A stretch of 64,000 nt of DNA from Filimonas zeae. Lineage in GTDB: Bacteria; Bacteroidota; Bacteroidia; Chitinophagales; Chitinophagaceae. How positions within the stretch are numbered: position 1 is the stretch's first letter; every line of letters starts with the position of its first letter. The notes beneath the pieces were generated by a model. It was not told the origin of the DNA, did not search any database, and saw only the letters and a program-made list of their open reading frames with translations. The DNA is taken from positions 395,068 through 459,067 of the forward strand of contig NZ_BMIB01000006.1 of the NCBI RefSeq assembly GCF_014641615.1, written 5' to 3'. Both the position numbers and the translations under genes were made by a program. Positions 1-9,152 of the stretch are shown one piece after another.

Positions 1-1339
1 CTATGTTACGGATAACTGTATAGGTATAGGTGCCATCAGGATGAACAATGCGGATCCGGTATTGAATAATATCAGGGTAATACACATCATTGTCATTCCA
101 GGCATAGGTATGTCGTCCAGGTGTGTTGGTAGGTAGCAGGGTATCCACAGGTGACCAGTCATTTACATTCAAACGTCTTTTCTGAATTTCATAGTAGGCT
201 ACATTGTTATCGTTATCCACAGTTAAATTCAGCAAGGCAAGAAAAGGACTGATGCGTCTGGCCGTAAATAGTACGTAACCCACAGGGTTATCCACACCGG
301 TGGACTTTACAAATTCAGCAAAAAGATAGCTGTCTGGTTGTCCGAACCTTATAGTTCGCGTAAGCATTCCCGAATTGTTGCTGGGAGCCCCTGTGGTAAT
401 GGTACCGGGTGATTTTGGCCTGCTGTATACACCAGTGGTATCCCACCTGCCGGAAACCAGATGGCTGACATAAGCATTGGAGCGTGCCGCATGGAAGGCT
501 GTACCTTCTTCTTCAATAATATGCTGAAAACGGATGCTTGCGTTGAATACCGGCAGTTCGTTGGCTACTATCCAGGTTTTATTGGTTGTCTGATCGCTGA
601 CGTCAGGCCCAAACAAACCATGTTCGTATACTTTTGGAAATACCCGTGCCCTGTAGTTATCCGCTTCGCCATGGCTGAACAGCGAAACCGGTGTGTAAAA
701 GCCTGTGGAACTTCCAATGGGAAAAACAGTACTGTCTGGTTCGTTGGGTAAAACCTGCATACGGTAAAGAAATCCACCAAACAGCCCGCCACCGGTGACA
801 ATAAATTTTCTCTGATCAAAGCCGGTAATATTACCACGTTGTGAAGTTGAGCCTACCACAATATTGGATCTGTTGATTAACATATGCCCGCGCAGAAAGC
901 GCAACGTATTTCTGATAGCAACATCGCTGCTGTCTGAAATATATACACCCGCAGGATTGTCAATTTCCATATTCGGAAAATAGGTGCCTGTTTTGGTGGC
1001 TGCAGTATAGGCGCCATAAATCTGTTGTTGAGTATTGGGAGCTGTGCTTAACTGTGAGAAACGAACTGTTCCACCCGGTGCACTGCTTCCGCCCAGTGAT
1101 TCATCTATGATATTATAAGAGTTGCTGTTTGTCCAGTTGTTACCGAGGAAATAGATAAAGCTTTTGGTGTTCAGTAGGAGCGTACCGTCTACTTTAACAT
1201 TTCCGAAGAAAGCTGTGCTATCACCAGGGAAGAAGCCGACTATACTTTTGTTTGGTATGTAGATATCGGCGGCACTCTGAGCATTGATTGTTTCAGAGAA
1301 GAAAAGAGAAAGCAATATGGGGATAACTGCCTTCAGCAT
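1..1339 (-). CDS. Secreted surface protein, C-terminus beyond window edge
   Basis: An open frame of at least 446 codons runs off the left edge of the window, so the C-terminus is missing. The first 21 or so residues form a signal peptide ending in INAQ. The body is rich in Thr, Asn, Gly and aromatics, as in beta-rich Bacteroidota surface proteins. Near the truncated end it has a segment (VDNDNNVAYYEIQKRR) resembling the fibronectin-like module that often precedes type IX secretion C-terminal domains; that domain itself would lie outside the window. The start codon overlaps the stop of the upstream gene (TGATG, 1337-1341), which suggests translational coupling. Specific function is not recognised; an adhesin or cell-surface structural role is inference. 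Confidence 0.75.
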   Translation of the reverse strand, partial: MLKAVIPILLSLFFSETINAQSAADIYIPNKSIVGFFPGDSTAFFGNVKVDGTLLLNTKSFIYFLGNNWTNSNSYNIIDESLGGSSAPGGTVRFSQLSTAPNTQQQIYGAYTAATKTGTYFPNMEIDNPAGVYISDSSDVAIRNTLRFLRGHMLINRSNIVVGSTSQRGNITGFDQRKFIVTGGGLFGGFLYRMQVLPNEPDSTVFPIGSSTGFYTPVSLFSHGEADNYRARVFPKVYEHGLFGPDVSDQTTNKTWIVANELPVFNASIRFQHIIEEEGTAFHAARSNAYVSHLVSGRWDTTGVYSRPKSPGTITTGAPSNNSGMLTRTIRFGQPDSYLFAEFVKSTGVDNPVGYVLFTARRISPFLALLNLTVDNDNNVAYYEIQKRRLNVNDWSPVDTLLPTNTPGRHTYAWNDNDVYYPDIIQYRIRIVHPDGTYTYTVIRNI

Positions 1340-3807
1340 CAGTTTCCCTCCACTCTTAGGTAAACAGTTATACTTGCATCTGTATCTAAAACAGTTGTAC
1401 TACTGAGTCCTAGGAGATTAGTAGTGCCCTTTATTATTGCAACTGTTACTGATGATGTGCTTGAGGTTGTAACAGAAGCGTAAGGAATTTGTGCGGCAGT
1501 GGCTGCATTTTTCTGAACGCTGACTTGAACATTCGCTAATGAGGTAAATCCTGCGCTTGTGATGTTAAAACTTACTACACCCGTATTTGATGGTGAATTT
1601 GGGGTTGTAAGCTGTCCAATCCATACTTTGGTGATAGTAGTTGCTCCTGCAGAATTATAATAGGTAGGGGCTGTAGGAGTTCGTACTACCACTCCGCTGG
1701 CATCCACACCAATTGATCTGGCACCACTGGTTTCTGCCGTGGCGCTTGTTAGCTTGGGTAGTGTTAATCCACTACTTCCGGTTGCGCCCGTGTTATTAAC
1801 AATTAATGTACTGTTTAGTGTTTTTGCGCCTGCGATGGTTTGTGTGCCTGTATTAACAAAACCTCTTGTGCTGGCATCGGCATCAGGTATGGCAAGGGTA
1901 TGTGTACTACTACTGCTGGTAAAAGCTAATGGGCCCGGAGTGTTGGAAGTATTGATTGTTTGCAACGGAGCGGTAAGTGTATTAATACTTTGGATAAAGG
2001 GAAGGCTGGTGATGTTTCTTCTTTCTACCTGGCTATTCGTAAGATTCGTCATCAGAAAAATGGTGTCAGTTGCACTGTTTGCACCCGCCAGCGTGGTAGT
2101 TCCGCTAACCGTTAAGTTATTAGCGAACGTTTTATTTCCGCTGAAAGATTGTGTACCAATATTTACCAGGCCACGATATGTGGCATCTGCGTCAGGAAAG
2201 TTTAGGGTGTGGACAGTTCCCAGACTGTTGAAAGCAAGGGGGGCCTGGGAAAATGACGTTGCAAATGTTTGAACGGGTGCAGTTAATCCGTTTAAAGCAT
2301 GGATACCTGCAAATGAACTGAAGTTTCTTGAAGTAACCTGGTTGCTGGCGTTGATCATCAGAAAGGTGGTATCGCTGGTATTCAATGCAGGTGTAAGTGC
2401 AGTAACACCAGATACAGTAAGGTTATTAGTAAATGTTTTATTGCCTGCGAACGATTGTGCAGCTGTGTTTACAAATCCTCTTGCACTTATACTGGCATCA
2501 GGAAGTGTAAGGGTATGTGTGGAACCGGTGCTGTTAAAACCCAGTGTACCTGCCGTAGCATTGGTGGCAAGTGTCTGTGCAGGGGCAGTTAAGCTGTTTA
2601 TGCTTTGTATGCCCAGGGGAAGTGTGCTCAAATTGCGCTTTACAACCACATTGCTGGCGTTTACCATTAAAAAGCTGGTGTCTGTATTGCTGAGGGCAGA
2701 AGAGAGCGTTGTAGTGCCATTTACGGCGATATTTCCGCTGTAGGTTTTATTTCCTGCAAATGTTTGGGTTCCGGTGTTTACAAAACCCCGTAAGGTGCCA
2801 TCAGCATCCGGAATATTCAGGGTATGAGTAGTACCGCTGCTGCTGAATGCAAAAGCAGTTTGGTTACCACTGGTGGCAAAGGATTGTGTACTGCCGGTTA
2901 AGCCATTCAGGTTTTGTATGCCGGGAAAAGAACTGAAGTTTCTTCTGGTAACCTGGTTACTGGCATTAATCATCAGAAAACTGGTATCGGCTGTGTTGAG
3001 TAGGGGTGACAAAGTTGTAATACCAGATACTGTCAGATTATTACCAAAGGTTTTATTTCCTGCAAATGTTTGTGCCAGTGTATTTACAAATCCCCGGTTA
3101 GAAGCATCAGCATCCGGAATACTGAGTGTATGTGTACTGCCTGAGCTGATAAACCCCAGACTTCCGGGGGTTGCCGTAGTTTGAAGGGTTTGTGCGGATG
3201 CTGTAAGACTATTTATACTTTGTATAGCGCCAGTAAACGCAACTGCATTCAGATTTCTTTTAACAACAGTGTTGCCACTGTTGAGTAACAAAGCTGTTAC
3301 ATCAGTTGCTGTAGTAGCAGGGTTTAAACTAAAAGTTCCACCAGCTGTAGTATTACCCAGCAATGAAATATTTCCTGTAGCATCAATAGTAAGTCGATTG
3401 GTATTCGCTGTTATCAGGTTTAGCCCAACCGCGTTCAATGGACCCAGTTTTTCTGTTCCGGTTAATCCGTTGTTGCCGGTAAGGTTCCAGGAGTTTAAGC
3501 TTGCAGCTAAAACGGAGTCGGTAGTTATCCTTTGCCAGTATCCTGATTTACGCAGATACAATCCTCTGCCGCTGTTGGTGGGCTGAAAGTAAATCAGCAT
3601 TCCGTCAGGCGGCGTAAGTGTATTAATGATTGTAGTGTCGGTTAGTCTGGGCAACAAAAGTCCTTGCCTGTTCCCGTTTAGTTCCAGCAGCGCAGACTTT
3701 TCCAAAACAGTAGGAGAGGTTCCTATCTTAATCTGTGCACTGCCGGAGAGAGAAACTAAAAAGGCTGCAATCAATAATACGGTCTTGTTGAGGTCAGGTA
3801 ATAGCAT
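1339..3807 (-). CDS. Secreted repeat protein with about 4.7 tandem 102-residue modules
   Basis: 822 residues. Residues 1-24 are a signal peptide ending in GSAQ. Residues 25-97 form an N-terminal domain shared with the neighbouring gene at 3880-5091 (motifs LPRL, LTPPDGM, RGLY.RKSGYWQRITTDS). Residues 195-674 are four full and one partial copy of a 102-103 residue unit with a conserved core: IQSINSLT, THTLxIPDAD, RGFVNT, QTFAGNKTF, then FLMxNASN and RRNFSS. The final 150 residues are a different Ser/Thr-rich, probably beta-rich domain. Such repeats with a distinct tip resemble fibre or stalk proteins, but no family name can be assigned. It lies between two other secreted proteins on the same strand and overlaps the downstream start codon. 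Confidence 0.8.
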   Translation of the reverse strand: MLLPDLNKTVLLIAAFLVSLSGSAQIKIGTSPTVLEKSALLELNGNRQGLLLPRLTDTTIINTLTPPDGMLIYFQPTNSGRGLYLRKSGYWQRITTDSVLAASLNSWNLTGNNGLTGTEKLGPLNAVGLNLITANTNRLTIDATGNISLLGNTTAGGTFSLNPATTATDVTALLLNSGNTVVKRNLNAVAFTGAIQSINSLTASAQTLQTTATPGSLGFISSGSTHTLSIPDADASNRGFVNTLAQTFAGNKTFGNNLTVSGITTLSPLLNTADTSFLMINASNQVTRRNFSSFPGIQNLNGLTGSTQSFATSGNQTAFAFSSSGTTHTLNIPDADGTLRGFVNTGTQTFAGNKTYSGNIAVNGTTTLSSALSNTDTSFLMVNASNVVVKRNLSTLPLGIQSINSLTAPAQTLATNATAGTLGFNSTGSTHTLTLPDASISARGFVNTAAQSFAGNKTFTNNLTVSGVTALTPALNTSDTTFLMINASNQVTSRNFSSFAGIHALNGLTAPVQTFATSFSQAPLAFNSLGTVHTLNFPDADATYRGLVNIGTQSFSGNKTFANNLTVSGTTTLAGANSATDTIFLMTNLTNSQVERRNITSLPFIQSINTLTAPLQTINTSNTPGPLAFTSSSSTHTLAIPDADASTRGFVNTGTQTIAGAKTLNSTLIVNNTGATGSSGLTLPKLTSATAETSGARSIGVDASGVVVRTPTAPTYYNSAGATTITKVWIGQLTTPNSPSNTGVVSFNITSAGFTSLANVQVSVQKNAATAAQIPYASVTTSSTSSVTVAIIKGTTNLLGLSSTTVLDTDASITVYLRVEGN
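1786..3225 (-). repeat. Tandem 306-309 bp coding repeat (4 full plus 1 partial unit)
   Basis: Units correspond to residues 195-296, 297-399, 400-501, 502-604 and 605-about 674 of the 822-residue protein. Units 1 and 3 are most alike, and units 2 and 4 share the QNLNGLT/HALNGLT variant at their start. The units have diverged in sequence but not in length, so they are old duplications held in register by the protein fold. Confidence 0.8.
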
Positions 3808-3879
3808 AATCTGGTCTTCCGCATTTGCGATAAAGAAAAATGGGTACGGGAAACAAATGTTCTATGAAGGATTATGCAC

Positions 3880-5091
3880 TTATCTTTCTATAACATACCA
3901 GGATGTACCGTCAGTTTGTAGTTTAACAAAAGTACCTGAGTTATAAATGCTATAGGTGCTGCTGGCAGTAGCTCCTTCAAAGGGGCCGCTTATGGCTACC
4001 ACAGCATCTATATCAGAACCACCTACTTTTTTAATAATGTACACCCTTCCTGAAAGTCCGGCAGGATCTGGTAAAGTAATAGTACTGGTTCCGGCACCTG
4101 TTGGATTTACAAGCAAAGTATAATCAGTAATACTAAGTGTAGTGCTGCCTGTTACAGTACGGATGTTGTAAGATACACTACCACGTATCTGGACAGTAGA
4201 GTTAGGTGTTCCGCCAGCTGTAGTAGTATCACCAATCAACAGTGAATCACGGAATACCTTGGTACCAGAGAAGCCTTGTTTGGTATTTGATACACCACCA
4301 GGCGCGGCAAAGCTGGCTGCATGAAGTATCAACGTATCGGGTGCATCAGGCGCACCTGTTTTCCGTTGAAGCCCCTGCGCATTATCGGTATTGGCAAAGT
4401 TTCCGATAGTTAATCCTTTGAATGCAGCAGTGTCAAGTGTTCTTCTCGATACAGCACCGGTGGTAGGGTTAATCACCAATACATCATTGAATGCTGTTTT
4501 GAGCAGATTGGTAGTCAGATAAAGACTATCCCCGATACGGGCATCCTGCAGATAAGCAGAGTCCAGCGCTTTCACCATTTGTGTGGTAATGGAATCACGA
4601 ACTTCTAAACGGCTGGCAATATGCACGCTGTCGTAGAAGGTGGTTGCACCGGTTGCTTTAATTCTGATTTTGTCAATGCTGTTGGCAATCAGTCTTACAT
4701 CCTGAGCATTTAAGCTTCCGAACTTGGCTGCGGTATCAATGATGTTTCCATCTACAGTCCAAGCTCTGCTGGCACTGGAGTCTGTAGTAATACGTTGCCA
4801 GTAACCAGATTTTCTGATATAAAGGCCTCTGCCATTTCCTGCTCCGGGTTCCAGATATATCATCATACCATCCGGTGGTGTTAATCCGTTAATACCGGTA
4901 GTATCCGATAGTCTGGGTAACAGAAAGCCCTGACGGGTGCTTTCCAGTTCCAGAATAGCAGATCGGTTGATATTGGTAGGATTGTTACCAATTTTAACCT
5001 GTGCTTTTGTGGTCAGCACTGCTGCGAAAAGAAAGAACAGAAATATACCTGTCTTTCTGAGAAAGCCGATTAATGTGTGTAGTTGTATCAT
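3880..5091 (-). CDS. Secreted surface protein sharing N-terminal domain with the repeat protein
   Basis: 403 residues with a signal peptide ending near TTKAQ. Residues 32-105 are a paralogue of the N-terminal domain of the downstream 822-residue protein (KIGNNPT, LLPRLSDTT, LTPPDGMMIY, KSGYWQRITTDSS). The middle contains an NTKQGFSGTKVF segment, a single degenerate copy of the FAGNKTF repeat core. The C-terminal 100 residues (TITLPDP, GRVYIIKKVGG, SGTFVKLQTDG, WYVIE) resemble a small beta domain common at the end of Bacteroidota surface proteins. It is the first gene of a three-gene minus-strand cluster; 72 bp separate it from the next. Function unknown; probably a cell-surface or fibre component. 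Confidence 0.75.
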   Translation of the reverse strand: MIQLHTLIGFLRKTGIFLFFLFAAVLTTKAQVKIGNNPTNINRSAILELESTRQGFLLPRLSDTTGINGLTPPDGMMIYLEPGAGNGRGLYIRKSGYWQRITTDSSASRAWTVDGNIIDTAAKFGSLNAQDVRLIANSIDKIRIKATGATTFYDSVHIASRLEVRDSITTQMVKALDSAYLQDARIGDSLYLTTNLLKTAFNDVLVINPTTGAVSRRTLDTAAFKGLTIGNFANTDNAQGLQRKTGAPDAPDTLILHAASFAAPGGVSNTKQGFSGTKVFRDSLLIGDTTTAGGTPNSTVQIRGSVSYNIRTVTGSTTLSITDYTLLVNPTGAGTSTITLPDPAGLSGRVYIIKKVGGSDIDAVVAISGPFEGATASSTYSIYNSGTFVKLQTDGTSWYVIER

Positions 5092-5219
5092 TTGATCTAA
5101 GATTAAACACAGTCAATCGGATAATGGATTTCAAAGGTTTTCACATAGTACTGGATCAAGTGTCGTATTATAAAATTAGAATGTATAACATGTTTCCCAG
5201 AGGTCTGAATAAAATGAAC

Positions 5220-5253
5220 AAACCCTTAAGCATTATTTAATACTTAAGGGTTT
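5220..5253 (-). terminator. Hairpin terminator downstream of mnmG
   Basis: Perfect 11-bp inverted repeat (5220-5230 with 5243-5253, arm AAACCCTTAAG) around a 12-nt AT-rich loop, 24 bp past the mnmG stop. No long T-run follows on the minus strand beyond the terminal TTT of the stem, so termination strength is uncertain. Confidence 0.6.
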
Positions 5254-5276
5254 GAAGAACGGAATCAGGGAGAGGC

Positions 5277-7145
5277 TTACCTTCCCATGTAAACCATTAA
5301 TATCTGAACATCGCTGGGATTAACTCCGCTTATCCTGCTTGCCTGACCTAGCGTGGCAGGCCTTATCTTTTTAAACTTCTGTAGGGCTTCGTTACTAAGG
5401 GCGGCTACTTTATCATAATCAAACTTCTCCGGTATAATAGCGTTTTCCATCTGAGCCATTCTCTTTACCAGTTCTTCTTCCTTTTCAATGTAAGGTCCAT
5501 ACTTCACCTGAATTTCAGCCTGCTCCACAAACTCCGGATCGTTTTCTCCCAGCTCACCAGCAAGGCGTGGTACTGCTTTAGATAAAGAGAACAGATCTAC
5601 ATCTGGCCTAGTTACTACTTTATGTGCCTTTTGCTTTTCTGTAAGGGGAGAAGAGTCCAGTGAGGTAAGATATCCATTCACTTCATCAGGCTCCAGCATA
5701 AAGGTGGAGAGCTGCTGTTTAATCTTATCTACTGTTTCTCTTTTAGCTATCACACGCTGCATTCTTTCTTCTGAAGCCAGGCCCAGGTTATAACTAAGTT
5801 CTGTTAAACGAAGGTCAGCATTATCCTGACGAAGCAGCGTACGGTATTCAGCGCGACTGGTAAACATACGATAAGGTTCTTCAGTACCCTTGCTGATAAG
5901 GTCATCTATGAGTACACCTATATAGGCTTCACTTCTTTTAAGTATAAAAGGAGGGAGGTCTTTAGCTTTCAGGTGGGCATTCATACCTGCTATTAAACCC
6001 TGGCAAGCTGCTTCTTCATAACCTGTGGTGCCGTTTATCTGGCCTGCAAAGAACAGGTTATGTATTCTTTTCGTTTCCAGAGAATAGGTTAACTGAGTAG
6101 GTGGGAAGTAGTCGTACTCAATAGCATAACCTGGGCGGAATATCCTTACATTCTCAAAGCCCTCTATTTGACGTATAGCATTGTATTGTACGTCCTCAGG
6201 TAAGGAGGTAGAGAAGCCATTTACATATATTTCTACAGTATTAAAACCTTCTGGTTCTACGAATATCTGGTGTCTGTCTCTCTCCGCAAACCGGTTAATC
6301 TTATCTTCTATGCTGGGGCAATACCTTGGACCAATGCCTTCAATTCTACCGGTAAACATGGGGCTTCTATCAAAACCTGTCTTTAAGGTATCGTGAACCT
6401 GTTGATTGGTATAGGTAATAAAGCAGCTTCTTTGTTGGGCAGGAGTTATTTTAGGTACATCCAGATAAGAGAAGCCTGTAATCTCCTCATCACCTTTCTG
6501 CTCTTCCATCTTAGTATAATCCAGACTGCGGCCATCTACTCTTGGTGGAGTACCGGTTTTTAATCTGTCGCTTTCGAAGCCCAGTTCTACCAGTTGTTCA
6601 GTAATACCAGTGGCAGCTTTTTCTGCCACCCGTCCACCGCCAAACTGTTTTTCTCCAATATGGATAATACCGTTCAGAAAGGTTCCACTTGTTACAACTA
6701 CCGATTTGGAGTTGATATGATGCCCCAGGCCTGTAACTACACCACAGGCTTTATCTCCGTTTACAATAATAGACCTCACCATATCCTGATAGAAGTCTAC
6801 GTTTGGTGTCTGTTCCAGCTTCTCTCTCCATGTAGCAGCAAACAACATACGGTCGTTCTGTGTACGGGGACTCCACATAGCAGGCCCTTTACTGCGGTTC
6901 AGCATCCTGAACTGGATCATACTTAAGTCTGTGACTATTCCACTATAACCTCCCAGTGCGTCTATCTCTCTTACAATCTGACCTTTTGCTATACCTCCCA
7001 TGGCAGGATTACAGCTCATTTGAGCAATAGTCTGCATGTTCATAGTAATGAGCAATACTTTACTTCCCATATTAGCAGCGGCAGCAGCAGCCTCGCATCC
7101 TGCGTGGCCAGCCCCAACTACTATAACATCATAATCTGGAAACAT
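5277..7145 (-). CDS. mnmG: tRNA uridine-5-carboxymethylaminomethyl modification enzyme MnmG (GidA)
   Basis: 622 residues, the usual length of MnmG. The N-terminal Rossmann FAD motif is intact (VIVVGAGHAGCEAA, residues 8-21), as are the family signatures CNPAMGGIAKG near residue 45, SRGPAMWSPRTQ-like sequence near 90, GTPPRVDG near 200 and FTSRAEYR in the second half. With MnmE it installs the cmnm5 group on wobble U34 of certain tRNAs, using FAD, NADH and methylene-tetrahydrofolate in the cytoplasm. The ATG at 7145 is preceded by a good Bacteroidota promoter box at 7169-7176. mnmG/gidA lies next to the chromosome origin in many bacteria, and here the upstream DNA carries a parS cluster. Transcription runs away from that region. 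Confidence 0.97.
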   Translation of the reverse strand: MFPDYDVIVVGAGHAGCEAAAAAANMGSKVLLITMNMQTIAQMSCNPAMGGIAKGQIVREIDALGGYSGIVTDLSMIQFRMLNRSKGPAMWSPRTQNDRMLFAATWREKLEQTPNVDFYQDMVRSIIVNGDKACGVVTGLGHHINSKSVVVTSGTFLNGIIHIGEKQFGGGRVAEKAATGITEQLVELGFESDRLKTGTPPRVDGRSLDYTKMEEQKGDEEITGFSYLDVPKITPAQQRSCFITYTNQQVHDTLKTGFDRSPMFTGRIEGIGPRYCPSIEDKINRFAERDRHQIFVEPEGFNTVEIYVNGFSTSLPEDVQYNAIRQIEGFENVRIFRPGYAIEYDYFPPTQLTYSLETKRIHNLFFAGQINGTTGYEEAACQGLIAGMNAHLKAKDLPPFILKRSEAYIGVLIDDLISKGTEEPYRMFTSRAEYRTLLRQDNADLRLTELSYNLGLASEERMQRVIAKRETVDKIKQQLSTFMLEPDEVNGYLTSLDSSPLTEKQKAHKVVTRPDVDLFSLSKAVPRLAGELGENDPEFVEQAEIQVKYGPYIEKEEELVKRMAQMENAIIPEKFDYDKVAALSNEALQKFKKIRPATLGQASRISGVNPSDVQILMVYMGR

Positions 7146-7168
7146 TGGCTAATTTTCTTTTACAGGTG

Positions 7169-7176
7169 CAAAGATA
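7169..7176 (-). promoter_or_regulatory. Putative mnmG promoter -7 box TATCTTTG
   Basis: Exact match to the Bacteroidota -7 consensus TAnnTTTG on the minus strand, placing the transcript start about 15-20 nt before the mnmG ATG. The -33 element is weak (TTTC at roughly the right distance). Confidence 0.5.
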
Positions 7177-7216
7177 TAACCCTTTATTACTATGAAAGTA
7201 TTAAAGGTTCTTAAGG

Positions 7217-7232
7217 TGTTCCACGTGAAACT
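7217..7232 (+). other. parS site 1
   Basis: Core GTTCCACGTGAAAC at 7218-7231. Differs by one base from the palindromic parS core GTTTCACGTGAAAC. The ParB protein is expected to bind here. Confidence 0.8.
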
Positions 7233-7253
7233 ATCGCCACCAATAGTATGTAT

Positions 7254-7269
7254 TGTTCCACGTGAAACG
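7254..7269 (+). other. parS site 2
   Basis: Core GTTCCACGTGAAAC at 7255-7268, same orientation as site 1 and 37 bp from it. Confidence 0.8.
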
Positions 7270-7272
7270 TAC

Positions 7273-7293
7273 GTAATGAGCAATACTTTACTT
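7273..7293 (+). repeat. 21-bp exact duplicate of mnmG 5' coding sequence
   Basis: Positions 7273-7293 are identical to 7045-7065 inside the mnmG coding region, 228 bp away and in the same orientation (begins GTAATGAGCAATAC). The copy lies between parS sites 2 and 3. Confidence 0.8.
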
Positions 7294-7308
7294 AAGTATC
7301 ATAAATAT

Positions 7309-7324
7309 TGTTTCACGTGGAACG
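7309..7324 (-). other. parS site 3 (orientation flipped)
   Basis: Core GTTTCACGTGGAAC on the plus strand at 7310-7323, which is the exact reverse complement of the site 1 and 2 core. 55 bp from site 2. Confidence 0.8.
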
Positions 7325-7395
7325 CTATTATTACTTCCGGCGGGTAGTAGGTAAATGGGATGTAATAATTAAGGTGCTTGTTGCTGACGGTAAGT

Positions 7396-7712
7396 GTAAT
7401 TCTATTAGTAGGGCATTATACCCAGCTTTAGAGTAATTTATACTTGAAACCTATAGTAGAAGAGCAGATATACGTTATGGCTTCTATAAATATGAAGTAG
7501 TTTGTAGAGGTTACGTGGAATGTTATACTACGTCCGCGTAAATAAGTTGTAATCGTTATAATATTTAATTGATATGGTTAGTATTACTTCTATTAGTAGG
7601 GTATTCTTACCCAGCTTGAGGGTAATCCATGGTTGAATCAGTAGTAGGAAATTATATACCTTATGACCTGTTATAACCTGAAGTTCGAGTATGAAGTAGT
7701 TTTCGGTAAGGT
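7396..7712 (+). repeat. Diverged direct repeat in the parS region
   Basis: 7396-7510 and 7583-7712 share a series of blocks in the same order: TCTATTAGTAGGG, ACCCAGCTT, a GAGT(G)AAT block, CTTGAA/GTTGAA, TATACSTTATG and TATGAAGTAGTTT. The period is about 187 bp. Divergence is considerable, so it is an old duplication of noncoding DNA. Confidence 0.6.
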
Positions 7713-7775
7713 AGAGCTCCCGCTAAAGTCTTAGAATGCCGGATAGTTCCGTTCGGAGATGTGTTTTATAGTTAT

Positions 7776-7791
7776 TGTTTCACGTGGAACG
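7776..7791 (-). other. parS site 4
   Basis: Core GTTTCACGTGGAAC at 7777-7790, same orientation as site 3. Confidence 0.8.
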
Positions 7792-8083
7792 TTTTTCATA
7801 GTTATAATATGTAGCTTATTAAAGGAATAAATGAAATCTTATAATGATAGTGTTTAGAAGATGTAATATAAGGTTGCTGTTTAGAAATGTGTTCTCAGGT
7901 ATTGATAATGATTGTTTGATCTGAAATAATAGTAGATGGGTGCGCGTGGATATTGGGTGATGAAAATATAGTTATAGTATTGATAGGTAGTTATTAAAAT
8001 CTTTTATGCCTTTTAAAGTATTACGGTTATTTCGTGTCGGTTATTATATAGTGTTATGGGTGTTCTTTTAGACAACTAATGAC

Positions 8084-8099
8084 CGTTTCACGTGGAACC
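8084..8099 (-). other. parS site 5
   Basis: Core GTTTCACGTGGAAC at 8085-8098; flanking bases are C on both sides rather than the T and G seen at site 4. Confidence 0.8.
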
Positions 8100-8414
8100 T
8101 TTAAGGGTTTGCACTTCTGAAGAAGGGTAGTTATTGAAAGTTGTTTTGATCTTTGTATAGAGTCTTGGTTTTGTGTAACGATAAGAGATTTCAGAATACT
8201 AATAAATGATGATAAGATTAAAAAGGTAATCGAGGTTTTTCTGCGCGGATATTGCACTACGGTATATAGGAGTTATTTTGGAATGTAGTATAATATTAAT
8301 CTACTGTAGGCAAGGTCCTGTAGGTATTGAGTTCTAATTTAAATTCTATATGACCACTTATATGCGATATATCTAGTGTTTGTGCGGTAAATGTGTGATA
8401 TACTCATAAGTGAG

Positions 8415-8430
8415 TGTTTCACGTGAAACG
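8415..8430. other. parS site 6 (perfect palindrome)
   Basis: Core GTTTCACGTGAAAC at 8416-8429, the only fully symmetrical member of the cluster. It matches the broadly conserved bacterial parS at 15 of 16 positions (final base G instead of A). Confidence 0.85.
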
Positions 8431-9152
8431 TATATTATCATCCATAGGCGCTTTACTGGTGTATAAGGTTTAGATATGTCTGAATAATGCAGAGTTGGTA
8501 TGCAATTTCTATCTGAATTAAGCTAGGTGATTATGTGTTTAGTGTATGGTATGGATAGATAGAAAGTTTGCTTCAGTAGAATATCTTGTTTTCTACCTAC
8601 TTAGTCTTTCTAAATCCGCTTTACTTCTATACATTTCTTTCATCGGTGGATTGGATGACTGATATGAGAAGATAGCGATGTTCTAAGAATGTTTTGGTCT
8701 AAGCCTTAAATGAATTGTAGAATGTTGCAGTAATAATGTTGAATGTGTTTTATGTGCACCTGTCGGTAGATTTAAATTAAGAGTATAAGCCTCTTTCTGG
8801 GTCCATAGCTGGTAAAGACGCTTTAGCATATCTTACCCGCCAACATATACGCCAGTTCATACGGGTTAAAGCAATAGATAGTTATCTTTTATTTACCCAG
8901 GTTAACTATTCAATTTCGTTGTTTCCTTTCAATCCTTTAGATGATGCCTCCCATCCGATAGGTATGTTTTCCAGACAGTGATTCGCCAATCGATTTTGTA
9001 TGGTAATAACACTATTAATTTACTATCTGGAAATATAATTGAACTTCTTGCTAGCTATAATCTCCACTAGAAATAGGATACCTAATAGTCTTGAATGAGA
9101 TTAATGAACATTAACTAATCTGATATTAATGATGACCTTACAATTCATTCAT

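Noticed and set aside
213..296. Two perfect DnaA-box words TTATCCACA at 213-221 and 288-296
   Set aside because: Both lie within a coding sequence for a surface protein, 7 kb from the parS cluster, and about 0.5 such words are expected by chance in a window of this size. Not counted as an origin.
1786..3225. Regular repeats considered as a CRISPR array
   Set aside because: The period is 306 bp, the units are coding and diverged, and no short identical repeats with unique spacers exist.
1739..3586. Long open frames antisense to the repeat protein
   Set aside because: They mirror the Ser/Thr/Asn-rich codons of the real gene, and their products are Val/Leu-rich strings repeated in register with the sense repeats.
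8054..8257. 67-codon open frame on the minus strand inside the parS region
   Set aside because: It overlaps parS site 5, lacks protein-like conservation features and has no supporting promoter or neighbour; likely chance in AT-rich DNA.
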